A DNA stretch of 27,827 bases from BS750m-G4 sp964472195 (GTDB lineage: Bacteria; Bacteroidota; Ignavibacteria; Tepidaquicellales; Tepidaquicellaceae): contig CAYYJH010000035.1 in assembly GCA_964472195.1 (NCBI GenBank), positions 1 through 27,827 of the forward strand, given 5' to 3'. Within the stretch, counting starts at the first letter, position 1, and every line of letters begins with the position of its first letter. Both the position numbers and the translations under genes were made by a program. The notes below the pieces were generated by a model, which worked only from the letters and a program-made list of their open reading frames with translations, had not been told where the DNA came from and made no database searches. Shown in pieces: positions 1-8,211 of this stretch.

Positions 1-35
1 ATTTGTTAAAATAAAAATAAGTAAGATAGAAAAAA

Positions 36-113
36 TGGTCGGAACGGCTGGATTCGAACCAGCGACCTCCAGTTCCCAAAACTGGCGCGATAACCGGACT
101 ACGCTACGCTCCG
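36..113 (-). tRNA. tRNA-Pro (anticodon UGG), CCA encoded
   Basis: Read on the minus strand, the acceptor arm CGGAGCG pairs with CGTTCCG (one G-U pair), followed by discriminator A and an encoded CCA at positions 36-38. The anticodon stem CCAGT/ACTGG encloses the loop TTTGGGA, giving anticodon UGG and hence proline. The T arm GCTGG-TTCGAAT-CCAGC is canonical. The D stem is short (GCG/CGC), which is normal. No strong terminator is seen downstream, toward position 1. Confidence 0.97.
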
Positions 114-552
114 TTTAATGCGGGTTAATTTAAGGAATTTTAATTCATCATTCAATTTAAATCGTGGGAAAGTGTCTTAAGCAAATTACCCCATCAATAT
201 TTTCATTGAATCATTGCATACAATGGTTTTATTAATATTAGATATTCATTCATAATATTCTGAAGGTTTCTTTAGAAACAATTTATCCTTGTAGTTAGAT
301 GTTATTAATTGTATAATTATAACTTAAATTAGTAGTACACTGTTTGTCTGTTTATTAACGGACTTATTCTAAAAGTTGTGTTTTTAATACATAAGTTTAC
401 TGTAACAGCCGTTTTCAAAGTTGTCTCCAGTAAGAAGTTCGCTCGAATACATTATATGTATAAAAAGTGATCCTGTGTTTTAAGAGCCAAATTATACAGG
501 CGTACATTTTTTTACCGAGTAATCGGAGAAACAAATAAGAAAGGACTGTTAC
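114..552. other. Intergenic region: upstream of tRNA-Pro and 5' leader of the cold-shock gene
   Basis: No coding region is credible here. The stretch is very AT-rich. The last 150 or so bases are probably the long 5' untranslated leader that cold-shock genes often carry. It contains a small hairpin, CCGA-GTAA-TCGG, at 515-526 (GNRA-type tetraloop), about 15 bases before the AAAGGA ribosome binding site at about 539-544. No confident -33/-7 promoter could be picked by eye. The leader role is inferred from the family. Confidence 0.35.
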
Positions 553-753
553 ATGGAACAAGGTAAAGTTAAATGGTTCGATGCAACAAAAGGTTATGGC
601 TTCATTACCCGCGAAGAGGGTAAAGATGTCTTTGTTCATTTCAACGCTATCAATTCTGACGGCTACAAAAAACTCGAAGAGGATGATGTAGTTCAGTTTG
701 AAGTTGAAGAAGGTGAAAAAGGACCACAAGCTGTAAACGTAACAAAGATCTAA
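553..753 (+). CDS. Cold-shock-domain protein (CspA family)
   Basis: This is a single cold-shock domain of 66 residues, the usual length. It is a small five-stranded OB-fold that binds single-stranded RNA or DNA and acts as an RNA chaperone in the cytoplasm. The N-terminal GKVKWFDATKGYGFI segment carries the RNP1 motif (KGYGFI, residues 13-18), and VFVHF at about 26-30 is RNP2. The start ATG has AAAGGA upstream and gives the full domain. The gene stands alone with a long leader before it and a strong terminator after it. Family members may respond to cold or act constitutively; the sequence does not say which. Confidence 0.96.
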   Translation: MEQGKVKWFDATKGYGFITREEGKDVFVHFNAINSDGYKKLEEDDVVQFEVEEGEKGPQAVNVTKI

Positions 754-766
754 AACCATTATCATT

Positions 767-804
767 AACCCGCATCTTATTTAAAATTTTGATGCGGGTT
801 TTTT
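767..804 (+). terminator. Rho-independent terminator of the cold-shock gene
   Basis: A perfect 10-bp inverted repeat, AACCCGCATC (767-776) and GATGCGGGTT (791-800), has a 14-base AT-rich loop and is followed by a T run. It lies 13 bases after the stop codon. Confidence 0.93.
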
Positions 805-1165
805 ATTTATCACCGTATAAAGTTACATTATTATTCCCCTGTTTTGAACAATCCTCCAACAATATCCTATATATGATTAATTCAATGATACAATTATATC
901 ATCCTCAAGTAGTTCATCATTAAAGTTATTACAATCACCATCCCAGTTTGATGTAGCCAATAATTTATGTCCTGCATGGTAATTTTTTCTGGAGTTCAAT
1001 GTCTGATAAATTTTTTTAAAATCGATTGATTAGATTTTTAATATACATTAAGGGATTTAATTATCATGTTTAAATAGAATTTTATTAAATTCATGAAACA
1101 ATTAAATTATATAAGTGTTGTATTTATTAATGAAACAAATTTCGATAAATATTTAGGGATTTCAA
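805..1165. other. Intergenic region with a possible minus-strand coding remnant
   Basis: No intact gene is seen. On the minus strand, positions 1029 down to 877 are open for 50 codons and read like protein (for example NYHAGHKLLATSNWDGDC, then an acidic stretch before the stop), but there is no ATG or ribosome binding site. It may be a decayed gene end or chance. The final 100 bases should hold the promoter of the TPR gene, but no clear element was recognised. Confidence 0.3.
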
Positions 1166-2113
1166 ATGAAAACATGTAAGATTATCAATTTCTTTTTCGT
1201 ATTTTTATCTGCACAATTGTTTTTGATTAATGCACTTACTGCACAAACTTCAGAAGAATGGTTTATTAAAGGTAATAAATATCACGAAGAACAGAATTTC
1301 GCAAAAGCAATATATTATTTCACAAGAGCAATTGAATTGGACTCGAATTATGTCGCTGCATATAACAAACGGGGAATTGTATATTATTATTTAAAAAATT
1401 ATGATAAAGCAATAGAAGACTTCAACAAAGCTGTTGAGTTAAAACCCAATAACACAGAGTCATATTACAATCGAGGTCTTGTTTATACTGATATTAAAAA
1501 GTATGATGAAGCGTTAAATGAATTTACAAGAGCAACAGAACTAGAACCGGATTTCGGGAATGCTTATTTCCAACAAGGACTTGTTTATGATTATTTAAAA
1601 AAAAATGATGACGCAATTAAATATTATACTAAAGCTGTGGAACTGATACCTGATTCTGCAAAAGTTTATTACCATCGAGGGAATTCATACAGCGAATTGG
1701 AAGAATATAGCAAAGCAATTGAGGACTACTCCCAAGCAATTCTGTTAGACACTGGCTATGCAGAAGCTTATAGTGGTCGTGGTTATATCTACAGTCTCTT
1801 GGAAAATTATAATGAAGCGATTCAAGATTATTCGAAGGTTCTAATGATAAATCCTTATTATGCCGAAGCATACAACAATCGTGGTATTGCTTATTATTTT
1901 TTAGAAATATACGGCAAGGCAATAGAAGATTTTACAAAAGCAATAAAGTTAGACCCTGGTTATGTTGATTTATATTATAATCGAGGACTTGCTAATGCAT
2001 CAATATATAAATATGAAGAAGCAATTAAGGATTGGGAGAAAGCTATAGAAATTAATCCTGATTTAGAAAGTGAGTTAAGACCGTATATTGACAAAGCAAA
2101 AAAGAAGTTATGA
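1166..2113 (+). CDS. Exported tetratricopeptide-repeat protein, eight TPRs
   Basis: The 315-residue protein starts with a Sec signal peptide (basic MKTCK, hydrophobic stretch to about residue 23, cleavage probably after LTAQ near residue 27). The rest is eight consecutive 34-residue TPR units, starting about residue 29. They show the usual W/Y-x2-G-x2-Y/F...A-x3-A/Y...P pattern, for example AYNKRGIVYYYLKNYDKAIE. A short basic helix (IDKAKKKL) ends it. TPR superhelices bind partner proteins; this one would act in the periplasm. No catalytic domain is present and no partner gene is adjacent. It converges on recX with a 4-bp gap. The specific function is unknown. Confidence 0.88.
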   Translation: MKTCKIINFFFVFLSAQLFLINALTAQTSEEWFIKGNKYHEEQNFAKAIYYFTRAIELDSNYVAAYNKRGIVYYYLKNYDKAIEDFNKAVELKPNNTESYYNRGLVYTDIKKYDEALNEFTRATELEPDFGNAYFQQGLVYDYLKKNDDAIKYYTKAVELIPDSAKVYYHRGNSYSELEEYSKAIEDYSQAILLDTGYAEAYSGRGYIYSLLENYNEAIQDYSKVLMINPYYAEAYNNRGIAYYFLEIYGKAIEDFTKAIKLDPGYVDLYYNRGLANASIYKYEEAIKDWEKAIEINPDLESELRPYIDKAKKKL

Positions 2114-2117
2114 ACAA

Positions 2118-2738
2118 TTAGTCAAAATAAGACATTATGCTGATCTTAACGAGTTCATTCTCAAATCCCCTAGATAATAAATATTGATAGCATTTTCTTT
2201 TTACTTCCACCTCATTTGTTGATTTCATTTTCTTTATATATTTGTACAATAATTCTTTGCATTTTTCTAATTCTGTTTCTTCATCATAGAGTTCATTCAT
2301 AACACTTTCTATGACTTCTTTATCAATTCCTTTCCCGGCAAGTTTCATCTGAATTAACCGTTTACCTTGAGGTTTATTGAAAAGTTTGCTTTCTAAAAAC
2401 ATTTTTGCAAATTGTTCATCGTTTATATATTTCAACTCTTTTAATTTGTTAATGACATTTTCAATGTTGCTTTCTGAGATTTTCTTACCTTTTAGTTTAT
2501 CCCTTACTTCTTTCTCACTACGCTGTCTATAGGAAAGAAAATTCAGTGCAATTTTTTTCCCTGCAAAGTATTCATCGTGATTTTTTATCTCGGTTATTTT
2601 CTCGTTACTTAATATATCCTTCGTTCTTAATCCAAACTTGAGAACCGTATCTTTGTAAATCCCGAATGCAAATTCTTCATCTATAAAAATACTGTATCGG
2701 TTTTCTTTTTTTTGTTTCTGGATTTTTGTTATTCTCAT
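2118..2738 (-). CDS. recX: RecX, regulator of RecA
   Basis: The 206-residue protein matches RecX in order and length. An N-terminal basic segment (RITKIQKQKKENRYSIFIDEE) leads into the three-helix repeats with the typical LSYRQRSEKEVRDKL and LKYINDEQFA motifs. RecX binds the RecA filament and limits or modulates its activity. The gene lies directly downstream of recA on the same strand, 65 bases apart, the classic arrangement. A hairpin with a T run sits in that gap, so recX is probably expressed by partial read-through. The ATG at 2738 fits the family N-terminus. Confidence 0.92.
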   Translation of the reverse strand: MRITKIQKQKKENRYSIFIDEEFAFGIYKDTVLKFGLRTKDILSNEKITEIKNHDEYFAGKKIALNFLSYRQRSEKEVRDKLKGKKISESNIENVINKLKELKYINDEQFAKMFLESKLFNKPQGKRLIQMKLAGKGIDKEVIESVMNELYDEETELEKCKELLYKYIKKMKSTNEVEVKRKCYQYLLSRGFENELVKISIMSYFD

Positions 2739-2740
2739 TT

Positions 2741-2779
2741 TAAAAATAAAAAAACTGTTAACCTTTACAGATTAACAGT
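2741..2779 (-). terminator. AT-rich hairpin terminator between recA and recX
   Basis: On the minus strand the gap holds ACTGTTAA, a 10-base loop, TTAACAGT (arms 2772-2779 and 2754-2761), then seven T and further T-rich bases. The stem is 8 bp with only two G-C pairs, so it is probably leaky. It lies just after the recA stop codon (2804) and before the recX start (2738). Confidence 0.6.
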
Positions 2780-2803
2780 AATAAATTAAATGACTAAAAT
2801 TCT

Positions 2804-3874
2804 TTATTTAGATTTCTTTTCTTCGGCTTTTGATGAAGATTTTTCTTTCTCCTCAGTTGAAGAAGTAGTATTGTCTTCATTTGAAAATCCAATGGCAGAT
2901 TTAACTTCTTTATACAATTTCTTCAAAAGTGCTCTATCTTCGTTAAGCAACTTTTTTAAACCGTCTCTTCCCTGTACCCTGTTGTCTTCATATGTAAACC
3001 ATGCGCCTCCTTTTTTTATGATATTGTTTTCAACGGCTAAGTCGATAAGGTCCCCGATTTTAGAAATACCTTCATTATACATAATATCAAATTCAACAAT
3101 TTTAAATGGAGGTGCTACTTTATTTTTGACAACTTTTACTTTTGTTCTATTACCTATGACATCTGTTCCATCTTTTATAGCAGCAATTCTTCTAATATCC
3201 AGTCTTATGGAAGCATAGAATTTAAGCGCTTTTCCCCCGGTTGTTGTTTCAGGACTTCCGAACATTACGCCGATTTTCTCACGAAGCTGGTTTGTGAATA
3301 TTAAAGACACCTTTGATTTTGAAACTGCAGCAGTTAACTTTCTCAGGGCTTGGGACATTAATCGTGCTTGCATTCCCATAACAGAATCTCCCATTTCACC
3401 CTCAATTTCAGCTCGAGGTGTGAGTGCTGCAACGGAGTCAACCACAATCACATCGAGTGCATTACTTCGTACTAAAGTTTCACAAATTTCCAATGCTTGT
3501 TCTCCGTATTCGGGTTGGGAAATAAGCAGATTGTTAACATCAACTCCGAGTTTCTGCGCATAGGAGGTATCAAGTGCATGTTCGGTATCGATGAAAGCTG
3601 CGAGACCGCCATCTTTCTGTGCCTCTGCAATGATATGAAGACAAACAGTTGTCTTACCTGAAGCTTCGGGTCCAAATATTTCTGAAATTCTTCCACGAGG
3701 AATACCTCCGATACCTAATGCAGCATCTAAGGAGAGCGACCCGGTGGAAATAAAGTCAAGCTTTGTACTCGGCTTGTCACCCAATTTCATTATGGATCCT
3801 TTTCCATGTTCTTTTTCAATCTGCTCTAATGCAATTTCCAGAGATTTCATTCTCATTGTTTTTTCATCAGACAT
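2804..3874 (-). CDS. recA: RecA recombinase
   Basis: The 356-residue protein is a standard RecA: the ATP-dependent strand-exchange protein that also stimulates LexA self-cleavage in the SOS response. The Walker A motif GPEASGKTT is at residues 68-76. The conserved FIDTEHALD and LIFTNQLREKIGVMFG segments follow. The C-terminal tail is low-complexity and mixed charge (Glu, Lys and Ser). The ATG at 3874 gives the expected N-terminal helix; no good Shine-Dalgarno precedes it. No SOS box was recognised in the 119 bases upstream, which share space with the nrdJ terminator. Confidence 0.98.
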   Translation of the reverse strand: MSDEKTMRMKSLEIALEQIEKEHGKGSIMKLGDKPSTKLDFISTGSLSLDAALGIGGIPRGRISEIFGPEASGKTTVCLHIIAEAQKDGGLAAFIDTEHALDTSYAQKLGVDVNNLLISQPEYGEQALEICETLVRSNALDVIVVDSVAALTPRAEIEGEMGDSVMGMQARLMSQALRKLTAAVSKSKVSLIFTNQLREKIGVMFGSPETTTGGKALKFYASIRLDIRRIAAIKDGTDVIGNRTKVKVVKNKVAPPFKIVEFDIMYNEGISKIGDLIDLAVENNIIKKGGAWFTYEDNRVQGRDGLKKLLNEDRALLKKLYKEVKSAIGFSNEDNTTSSTEEKEKSSSKAEEKKSK

Positions 3875-3929
3875 AAATTTGTTTATTTAAATTTAATGAA
3901 TAATTTGTTTTTTGTTTTCTTTTTAGCAG

Positions 3930-3965
3930 ATGAAACAAATAGCCGGTTATACATGAATAACCCGG
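3930..3965 (-). terminator. Probable terminator downstream of nrdJ
   Basis: On the minus strand CCGGGTTAT (3957-3965) pairs with ATAACCGG (3943-3950) with one bulged G and a 6-base loop, followed by a moderately T-rich stretch. It is 29 bases after the nrdJ stop. The T tract is interrupted, so strength is uncertain. Confidence 0.5.
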
Positions 3966-3993
3966 TTAATGAAAAATTTAAAATTATTTATTT

Positions 3994-6900
3994 TTATGAA
4001 CAACCACTTGTTGCACCACAATTATCACATTTAAGACATGTACCGTTTCTTAACATGGTTGCCTGACCGCATTCCTGGCATATATCACCTGTATAACCTT
4101 TTAGTTTTGCTTCTTCAATTCTTGATTGTTCTGTATCCGATTTTGTTACAGCAGCAACCCTGATTGCAGAGGGTTTTGGCTTAGTAACTGTTCCCAGGAC
4201 TTTTGCGCCTTTATTAATATTTTCTTCTATTATTCTTTCGCTGTAAAGCTCTTCTTCATCAAAATCTTCTTCATCCTCGTCTGTTTTTGAAATAGAATCT
4301 ATCGGACTGTTCTTAATTTCATCCTCCACTATTTGTGCCAGATCATTTCTGCTAAGATATGTAACAGCAAGTTCCCTGAAAATATAGTCAATTATAGAAG
4401 TTGTCATTTTAATATTTGAATTTCCCACAACAATACCATTAGGTTCGAATCGTGTATAAACAAAAGCATCGACGAATTCTTCAAGAGGAACACCATGCTG
4501 AAGACCAAGTGATATTGCAATAGCAAAGCAGTTCATTAAACTTCTAAAAGCTGCTCCTTCTCTGTGCATGTCGATAAAAATTTCTCCAAGCTGACCATTT
4601 TCATATTCACCCGTTCTTAAATAAACAGAATGGTTTCCAATCTTTGCCTTTTGTGTATATCCTTTTCTTCTAAATGGTAGTTTTCTTCGCCTTGCAATAT
4701 ATCTGTGTATAATTCTTTCGGCTACTTTAACAATATCACTTTTTTTATTCAGTGCCTCATCCTGTATTTTAATACTTTCGTCTCCTAATGTACTTTCATC
4801 TGTAACACTGTTTAATGGTTGAGAGAGTTTCGACCCATCTCTGTATAAAGCATTAGCTTTAAGGCCTAACGACCATGATAGACTGTAAGCTTTTTTCATA
4901 TCATCGATCGTCGCATGATTCGGAAAATTAATAGTTTTTGAGATTGAGCCTGAAATAAAAGGCTGTGCTGCAGCCATTATTTTTATGTGAGCGTCAGAAT
5001 TTATAAATCTTTTTCCTTTCTTACCGCATTTGTTTGCACAATCGAAAACTGCGTAGTGCTCTTTTTTAATATGTGGCGCACCTTCGATTGTCATAGTTCC
5101 GCAAATGTAATCGTTAGCTTCTTCAATCTGTTCTTTTGTAAAGCCAAGACCACTCAAAATATTAAAGTTAGTATCATCTAATTGCTCTTCGGAAAACCCT
5201 AATGCGTTCTTACAGAATGCAGTGCCTAAAGTCCATTTGTTAAAAGCAAAGCTTATATCGAAAACAGATGTTAAGTCTTTTTCTATCTGTTTGATGATTT
5301 CTTTAGTGAAACCCTTGTCGGAAAGACTTTGTGGATTTATATGTGGACAACCGATTAGCGATCCATACCCTTTCGTGTATTTTATAATATCTTCGATCTC
5401 TTTTTGTGAATAGCCAAGTTTTTTCAAAGCAGGTAATACTGACTCATTAATGATTTTAAAATAACCACCACCTGCAAGCTTTTTGAATTTCACTAAAGCA
5501 AAATCTGGTTCCACACCTGTAGTATCACAATCCATTACCAGACCAATAGTTCCTGTTGGGGCGATAACTGTTACCTGGGCATTTCTATAACCGAATTTAT
5601 CCCCCAACTCCAATGCTCTATCAGAATCTTCTTTCGCGGCTTCAAATAGATATTTAGGACAATTTTTTTTATCAATTCCTTTTGGATAAATTGATAATCC
5701 TTCATATTCATTTCTAAGTGTGTTGTATGCTGCCCTTCTGTGATTTTTTATTACACGAAGCATGTTCTCTTTATTCGCTTCATACTTTGGGAAAGGTCCA
5801 AGCTCGTTTGCCATTTCAGCAGATGTAGAGTATGCATTCATGTGCATAATAGCAGTGATAGCACCGGTTATGGCTAATGCTTTCTCTGAATCGTAAGGGA
5901 TACCCTGGCGCATTAATAATGCTCCAAGATTTGCATAACCCAAACCAAGAGTTCTGTAATCGTAAGATTGTTTTGCAATCTTTTTGCTTGGAAATTGTGC
6001 CATCAATACGCTTAACTCGAGTACGATCGTCCATAAACGTGCCGCATGCCTGAAACGATCTACTTCGAATACTTTATCTTCCTGATTATAAAATTTTACT
6101 AGGTTGAGTGATGCTAAATTGCAAGCAGTATTATCTATGAACATATATTCAGAACAAGGATTTGAAGCTCTTATTTCCCCATCAACCGGGCATGTATGCC
6201 ACTCGTTTATTGTTGTATGAAATTGCATTCCAGGGTCTGCACAAGACCAAGTGGAGTAAGCAATTTGTTCCCAAAGATCTCTTGCCTTTTTTGTTTTACA
6301 AGGTTTTGGTGTTCTGTTCTCTTTTTTTGCTTTTTCTAATTCAACTCTCCAGTATAAATTCCAGTCTGCATCGTTTTCAACAGCATGCATGAAATCATTG
6401 GTGGCTCTTATGCTATTGTTAGAATTTTGACCGGCAACTGTTGCGTACGATTCAGAATTCCAGTCGGTTTCATATATTGGGATATGGATTTCTTTATAAC
6501 CGAGCTTAGCGAGTTGTATTATTCTTTCGATGTAGTTCTCTGGTATTAATGCTTTTCTAGCTTCTTGTATTGCTTTAGCTAACGATTTATTGCTTTTTCT
6601 GTCTGTTCCATCATTCTCAGGATGTACACTGTGACAGGCTTTCATGATCTTATTCAAATAAATATTTAGAGACTTTGAGCCTGCAACGAGTGCAGCGACC
6701 TTTTGTTCCTCGCTAACTTTCCAGTTGATGAATTCTTCAATATCGGGGTGGTCTAGATCCAGAGTAACCATCTTAGCAGCTCTTCGCGTTGTTCCTCCCG
6801 ATTTTATTGCCCCGGCACTTCTATCGCCGATTTTTAAAAATGACATTAAGCCTGATGACTTTCCGCCACCGCTGAGTGGTTCTCCATCACCTCGAATGTT

Positions 6901-7608
6901 TGAAAAATTCGTTCCTGTACCCGAACCATATTTAAATAACCTCGCTTCTCTCATCCAAAGATCCATTATGCCGCCTTCATTTACAAGATCATCAGATACT
7001 GACTGAATAAAACATGCATGGGGTTGAGGATGCGAGTATGCATCTTTTGAGGTTGCTAATTCTTCTGTTGAGGGGTCAACATAAAAGTGACCTTGAGAAG
7101 GACCATTTATTCCGTATGCCCAGTTAAGACCGGTATTAAACCATTGTGGAGAGTTTGGCGCAGCCATTTGATTAGCTAACATAAAGTACAGCTCTTCATA
7201 AAAATTTAATGCGTCTCGTTCAGTATCAAAGTAATTGTATTTCCACCCCCAGTAAGTCCAGCATCCAGCAAGCCTATGGAATACTTGTCTTGAATCGTTT
7301 TCATACGTATAACAGTCATCATTCTTTAGGTTTTTAACTTTGTCTTTGTCGATTTCAGATCTTGATAACCATTCAAGGACTCCTTTTTCTCTGACCTTTT
7401 TTAAAAATTTCGGGACTCCAGCTTTACGAAAATATTTTTGAGCTATTATATCTGTTGCAACCTGTGACCAATGCTTCGGAATGTTTATATCGTTCATTTC
7501 AAAAACTACCGAACCATCAGGATTTCGTATAACTGAAGAGCGTTTTTCAAATTCTATTTTGTCTAAAGCAGTTTCCCCTTGTTCTAAGTAAATGCGGTCA
7601 ATTATCAT
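3994..7608 (-). CDS. nrdJ: Class II (adenosylcobalamin-dependent) ribonucleoside-diphosphate reductase
   Basis: The 1204-residue protein is a long-form NrdJ, which reduces ribonucleotides to deoxyribonucleotides using a coenzyme-B12 radical, with or without oxygen. An N-terminal segment (PKHWSQVATDIIAQKYF, about 45-61) precedes the ten-stranded barrel. Visible active-site features are Cys199 in PHACF (first redox cysteine), the NPCSE motif at 483-487 (radical Cys485, Glu487) and the APTGTIGLVMDCDTTGVEPDF loop. A TSCPD-type segment (GIVVGNSNIKMTTSIIDYIF) follows. The C-terminal tail is a four-cysteine zinc-ribbon-like unit (CQEC...CLKC-DNCG) ending GCS, expected to shuttle electrons to the active site. 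No nrdR or thioredoxin gene is adjacent. The start lacks a Shine-Dalgarno but fits the family N-terminus. Confidence 0.96.
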   Translation of the reverse strand: MIIDRIYLEQGETALDKIEFEKRSSVIRNPDGSVVFEMNDINIPKHWSQVATDIIAQKYFRKAGVPKFLKKVREKGVLEWLSRSEIDKDKVKNLKNDDCYTYENDSRQVFHRLAGCWTYWGWKYNYFDTERDALNFYEELYFMLANQMAAPNSPQWFNTGLNWAYGINGPSQGHFYVDPSTEELATSKDAYSHPQPHACFIQSVSDDLVNEGGIMDLWMREARLFKYGSGTGTNFSNIRGDGEPLSGGGKSSGLMSFLKIGDRSAGAIKSGGTTRRAAKMVTLDLDHPDIEEFINWKVSEEQKVAALVAGSKSLNIYLNKIMKACHSVHPENDGTDRKSNKSLAKAIQEARKALIPENYIERIIQLAKLGYKEIHIPIYETDWNSESYATVAGQNSNNSIRATNDFMHAVENDADWNLYWRVELEKAKKENRTPKPCKTKKARDLWEQIAYSTWSCADPGMQFHTTINEWHTCPVDGEIRASNPCSEYMFIDNTACNLASLNLVKFYNQEDKVFEVDRFRHAARLWTIVLELSVLMAQFPSKKIAKQSYDYRTLGLGYANLGALLMRQGIPYDSEKALAITGAITAIMHMNAYSTSAEMANELGPFPKYEANKENMLRVIKNHRRAAYNTLRNEYEGLSIYPKGIDKKNCPKYLFEAAKEDSDRALELGDKFGYRNAQVTVIAPTGTIGLVMDCDTTGVEPDFALVKFKKLAGGGYFKIINESVLPALKKLGYSQKEIEDIIKYTKGYGSLIGCPHINPQSLSDKGFTKEIIKQIEKDLTSVFDISFAFNKWTLGTAFCKNALGFSEEQLDDTNFNILSGLGFTKEQIEEANDYICGTMTIEGAPHIKKEHYAVFDCANKCGKKGKRFINSDAHIKIMAAAQPFISGSISKTINFPNHATIDDMKKAYSLSWSLGLKANALYRDGSKLSQPLNSVTDESTLGDESIKIQDEALNKKSDIVKVAERIIHRYIARRRKLPFRRKGYTQKAKIGNHSVYLRTGEYENGQLGEIFIDMHREGAAFRSLMNCFAIAISLGLQHGVPLEEFVDAFVYTRFEPNGIVVGNSNIKMTTSIIDYIFRELAVTYLSRNDLAQIVEDEIKNSPIDSISKTDEDEEDFDEEELYSERIIEENINKGAKVLGTVTKPKPSAIRVAAVTKSDTEQSRIEEAKLKGYTGDICQECGQATMLRNGTCLKCDNCGATSGCS

Positions 7609-8211
7609 TATTCATACTTGTTTGTTTGGTTAGCAAAAGAATAAAAGTTTTTTAAAAAATTGTAAGTTGAAACGTACACGTTCATAAGATATGAGATTGT
7701 GTAAAGTTAATTATACTAATTTTTAAATGCAATTTTTTTTTAAAAATTTTACTATTGACTTTTTAGAAAAAAATTATTTCGTGTGAAATTCAATAGGAAG
7801 AATTTTTTTTTAAGGATAAATAAGTAAAAATGCTTCGAAATACATAGTTAAATTGCTAAGAATAATATATTGATTATTAGGCATTAATATTTATTATTAT
7901 TATTAACACGTTCATCACATCTTCTAGTCAAGACAAAATGTATATATAGTTAATTCGCTTACTTGGGAGAACTGGAATACCTTGACAATGGCAAGGGGTA
8001 AGTTGAATGACTTTAATGAGAAAATGAGTAAGAAATAAATATTTAAAATTTTTTAACAGTTAAATGAGGTTAATTTTATAAATTTGTTTATTGATAATTA
8101 ATAACAACTAATTACATACGTGTATATTGTTTTATAATAGAAAAAAGTTTAATTTGCACAAAAGTTACTGCGCGCTACAAATCTTTTATATTAATTAATC
8201 AGTGAGGAACT
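7609..8211. other. Divergent intergenic region between nrdJ and phoB
   Basis: No gene is credible. The stretch should hold both divergent promoters. It has a palindromic pair, AACGT-AC-ACGTT, at 7671-7682, about 63 bases before the nrdJ start, and a 10-base direct repeat ACACGTTCAT at 7676-7685 and 7906-7915. No B12-box or cobalamin riboswitch core and no clear NrdR box was recognised. A short hairpin, CCTTG-N7-CAAGG, lies near 7980-7996. Confidence 0.4.
8127..8156 (+). promoter_or_regulatory. Candidate Bacteroidota-type promoter of phoBR
   Basis: TTG at 8127-8129 is followed by exactly 19 bases and then TTAATTTG at 8149-8156. This differs by one base from the Bacteroidota consensus TTG-N19-TANNTTTG. 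It would give a leader of about 50 bases before the TTG start of phoB. The region is AT-rich, so a chance match is possible. Confidence 0.4.

Noticed and set aside
415..765. 116-codon minus-strand reading frame
   Set aside because: It lies antisense to the cold-shock gene and its leader; the plus-strand protein is a clear family member.
2790..3563. Plus-strand frames of 142 and 89 codons inside recA
   Set aside because: They are antisense shadows of the clear recA coding region.
7988..8038. 16-codon ORF (MARGKLNDFNEKMSKK) in the nrdJ-phoB spacer
   Set aside because: It looks protein-like but is very short, has no proper ribosome binding site and no known match that I can name; chance is likely.
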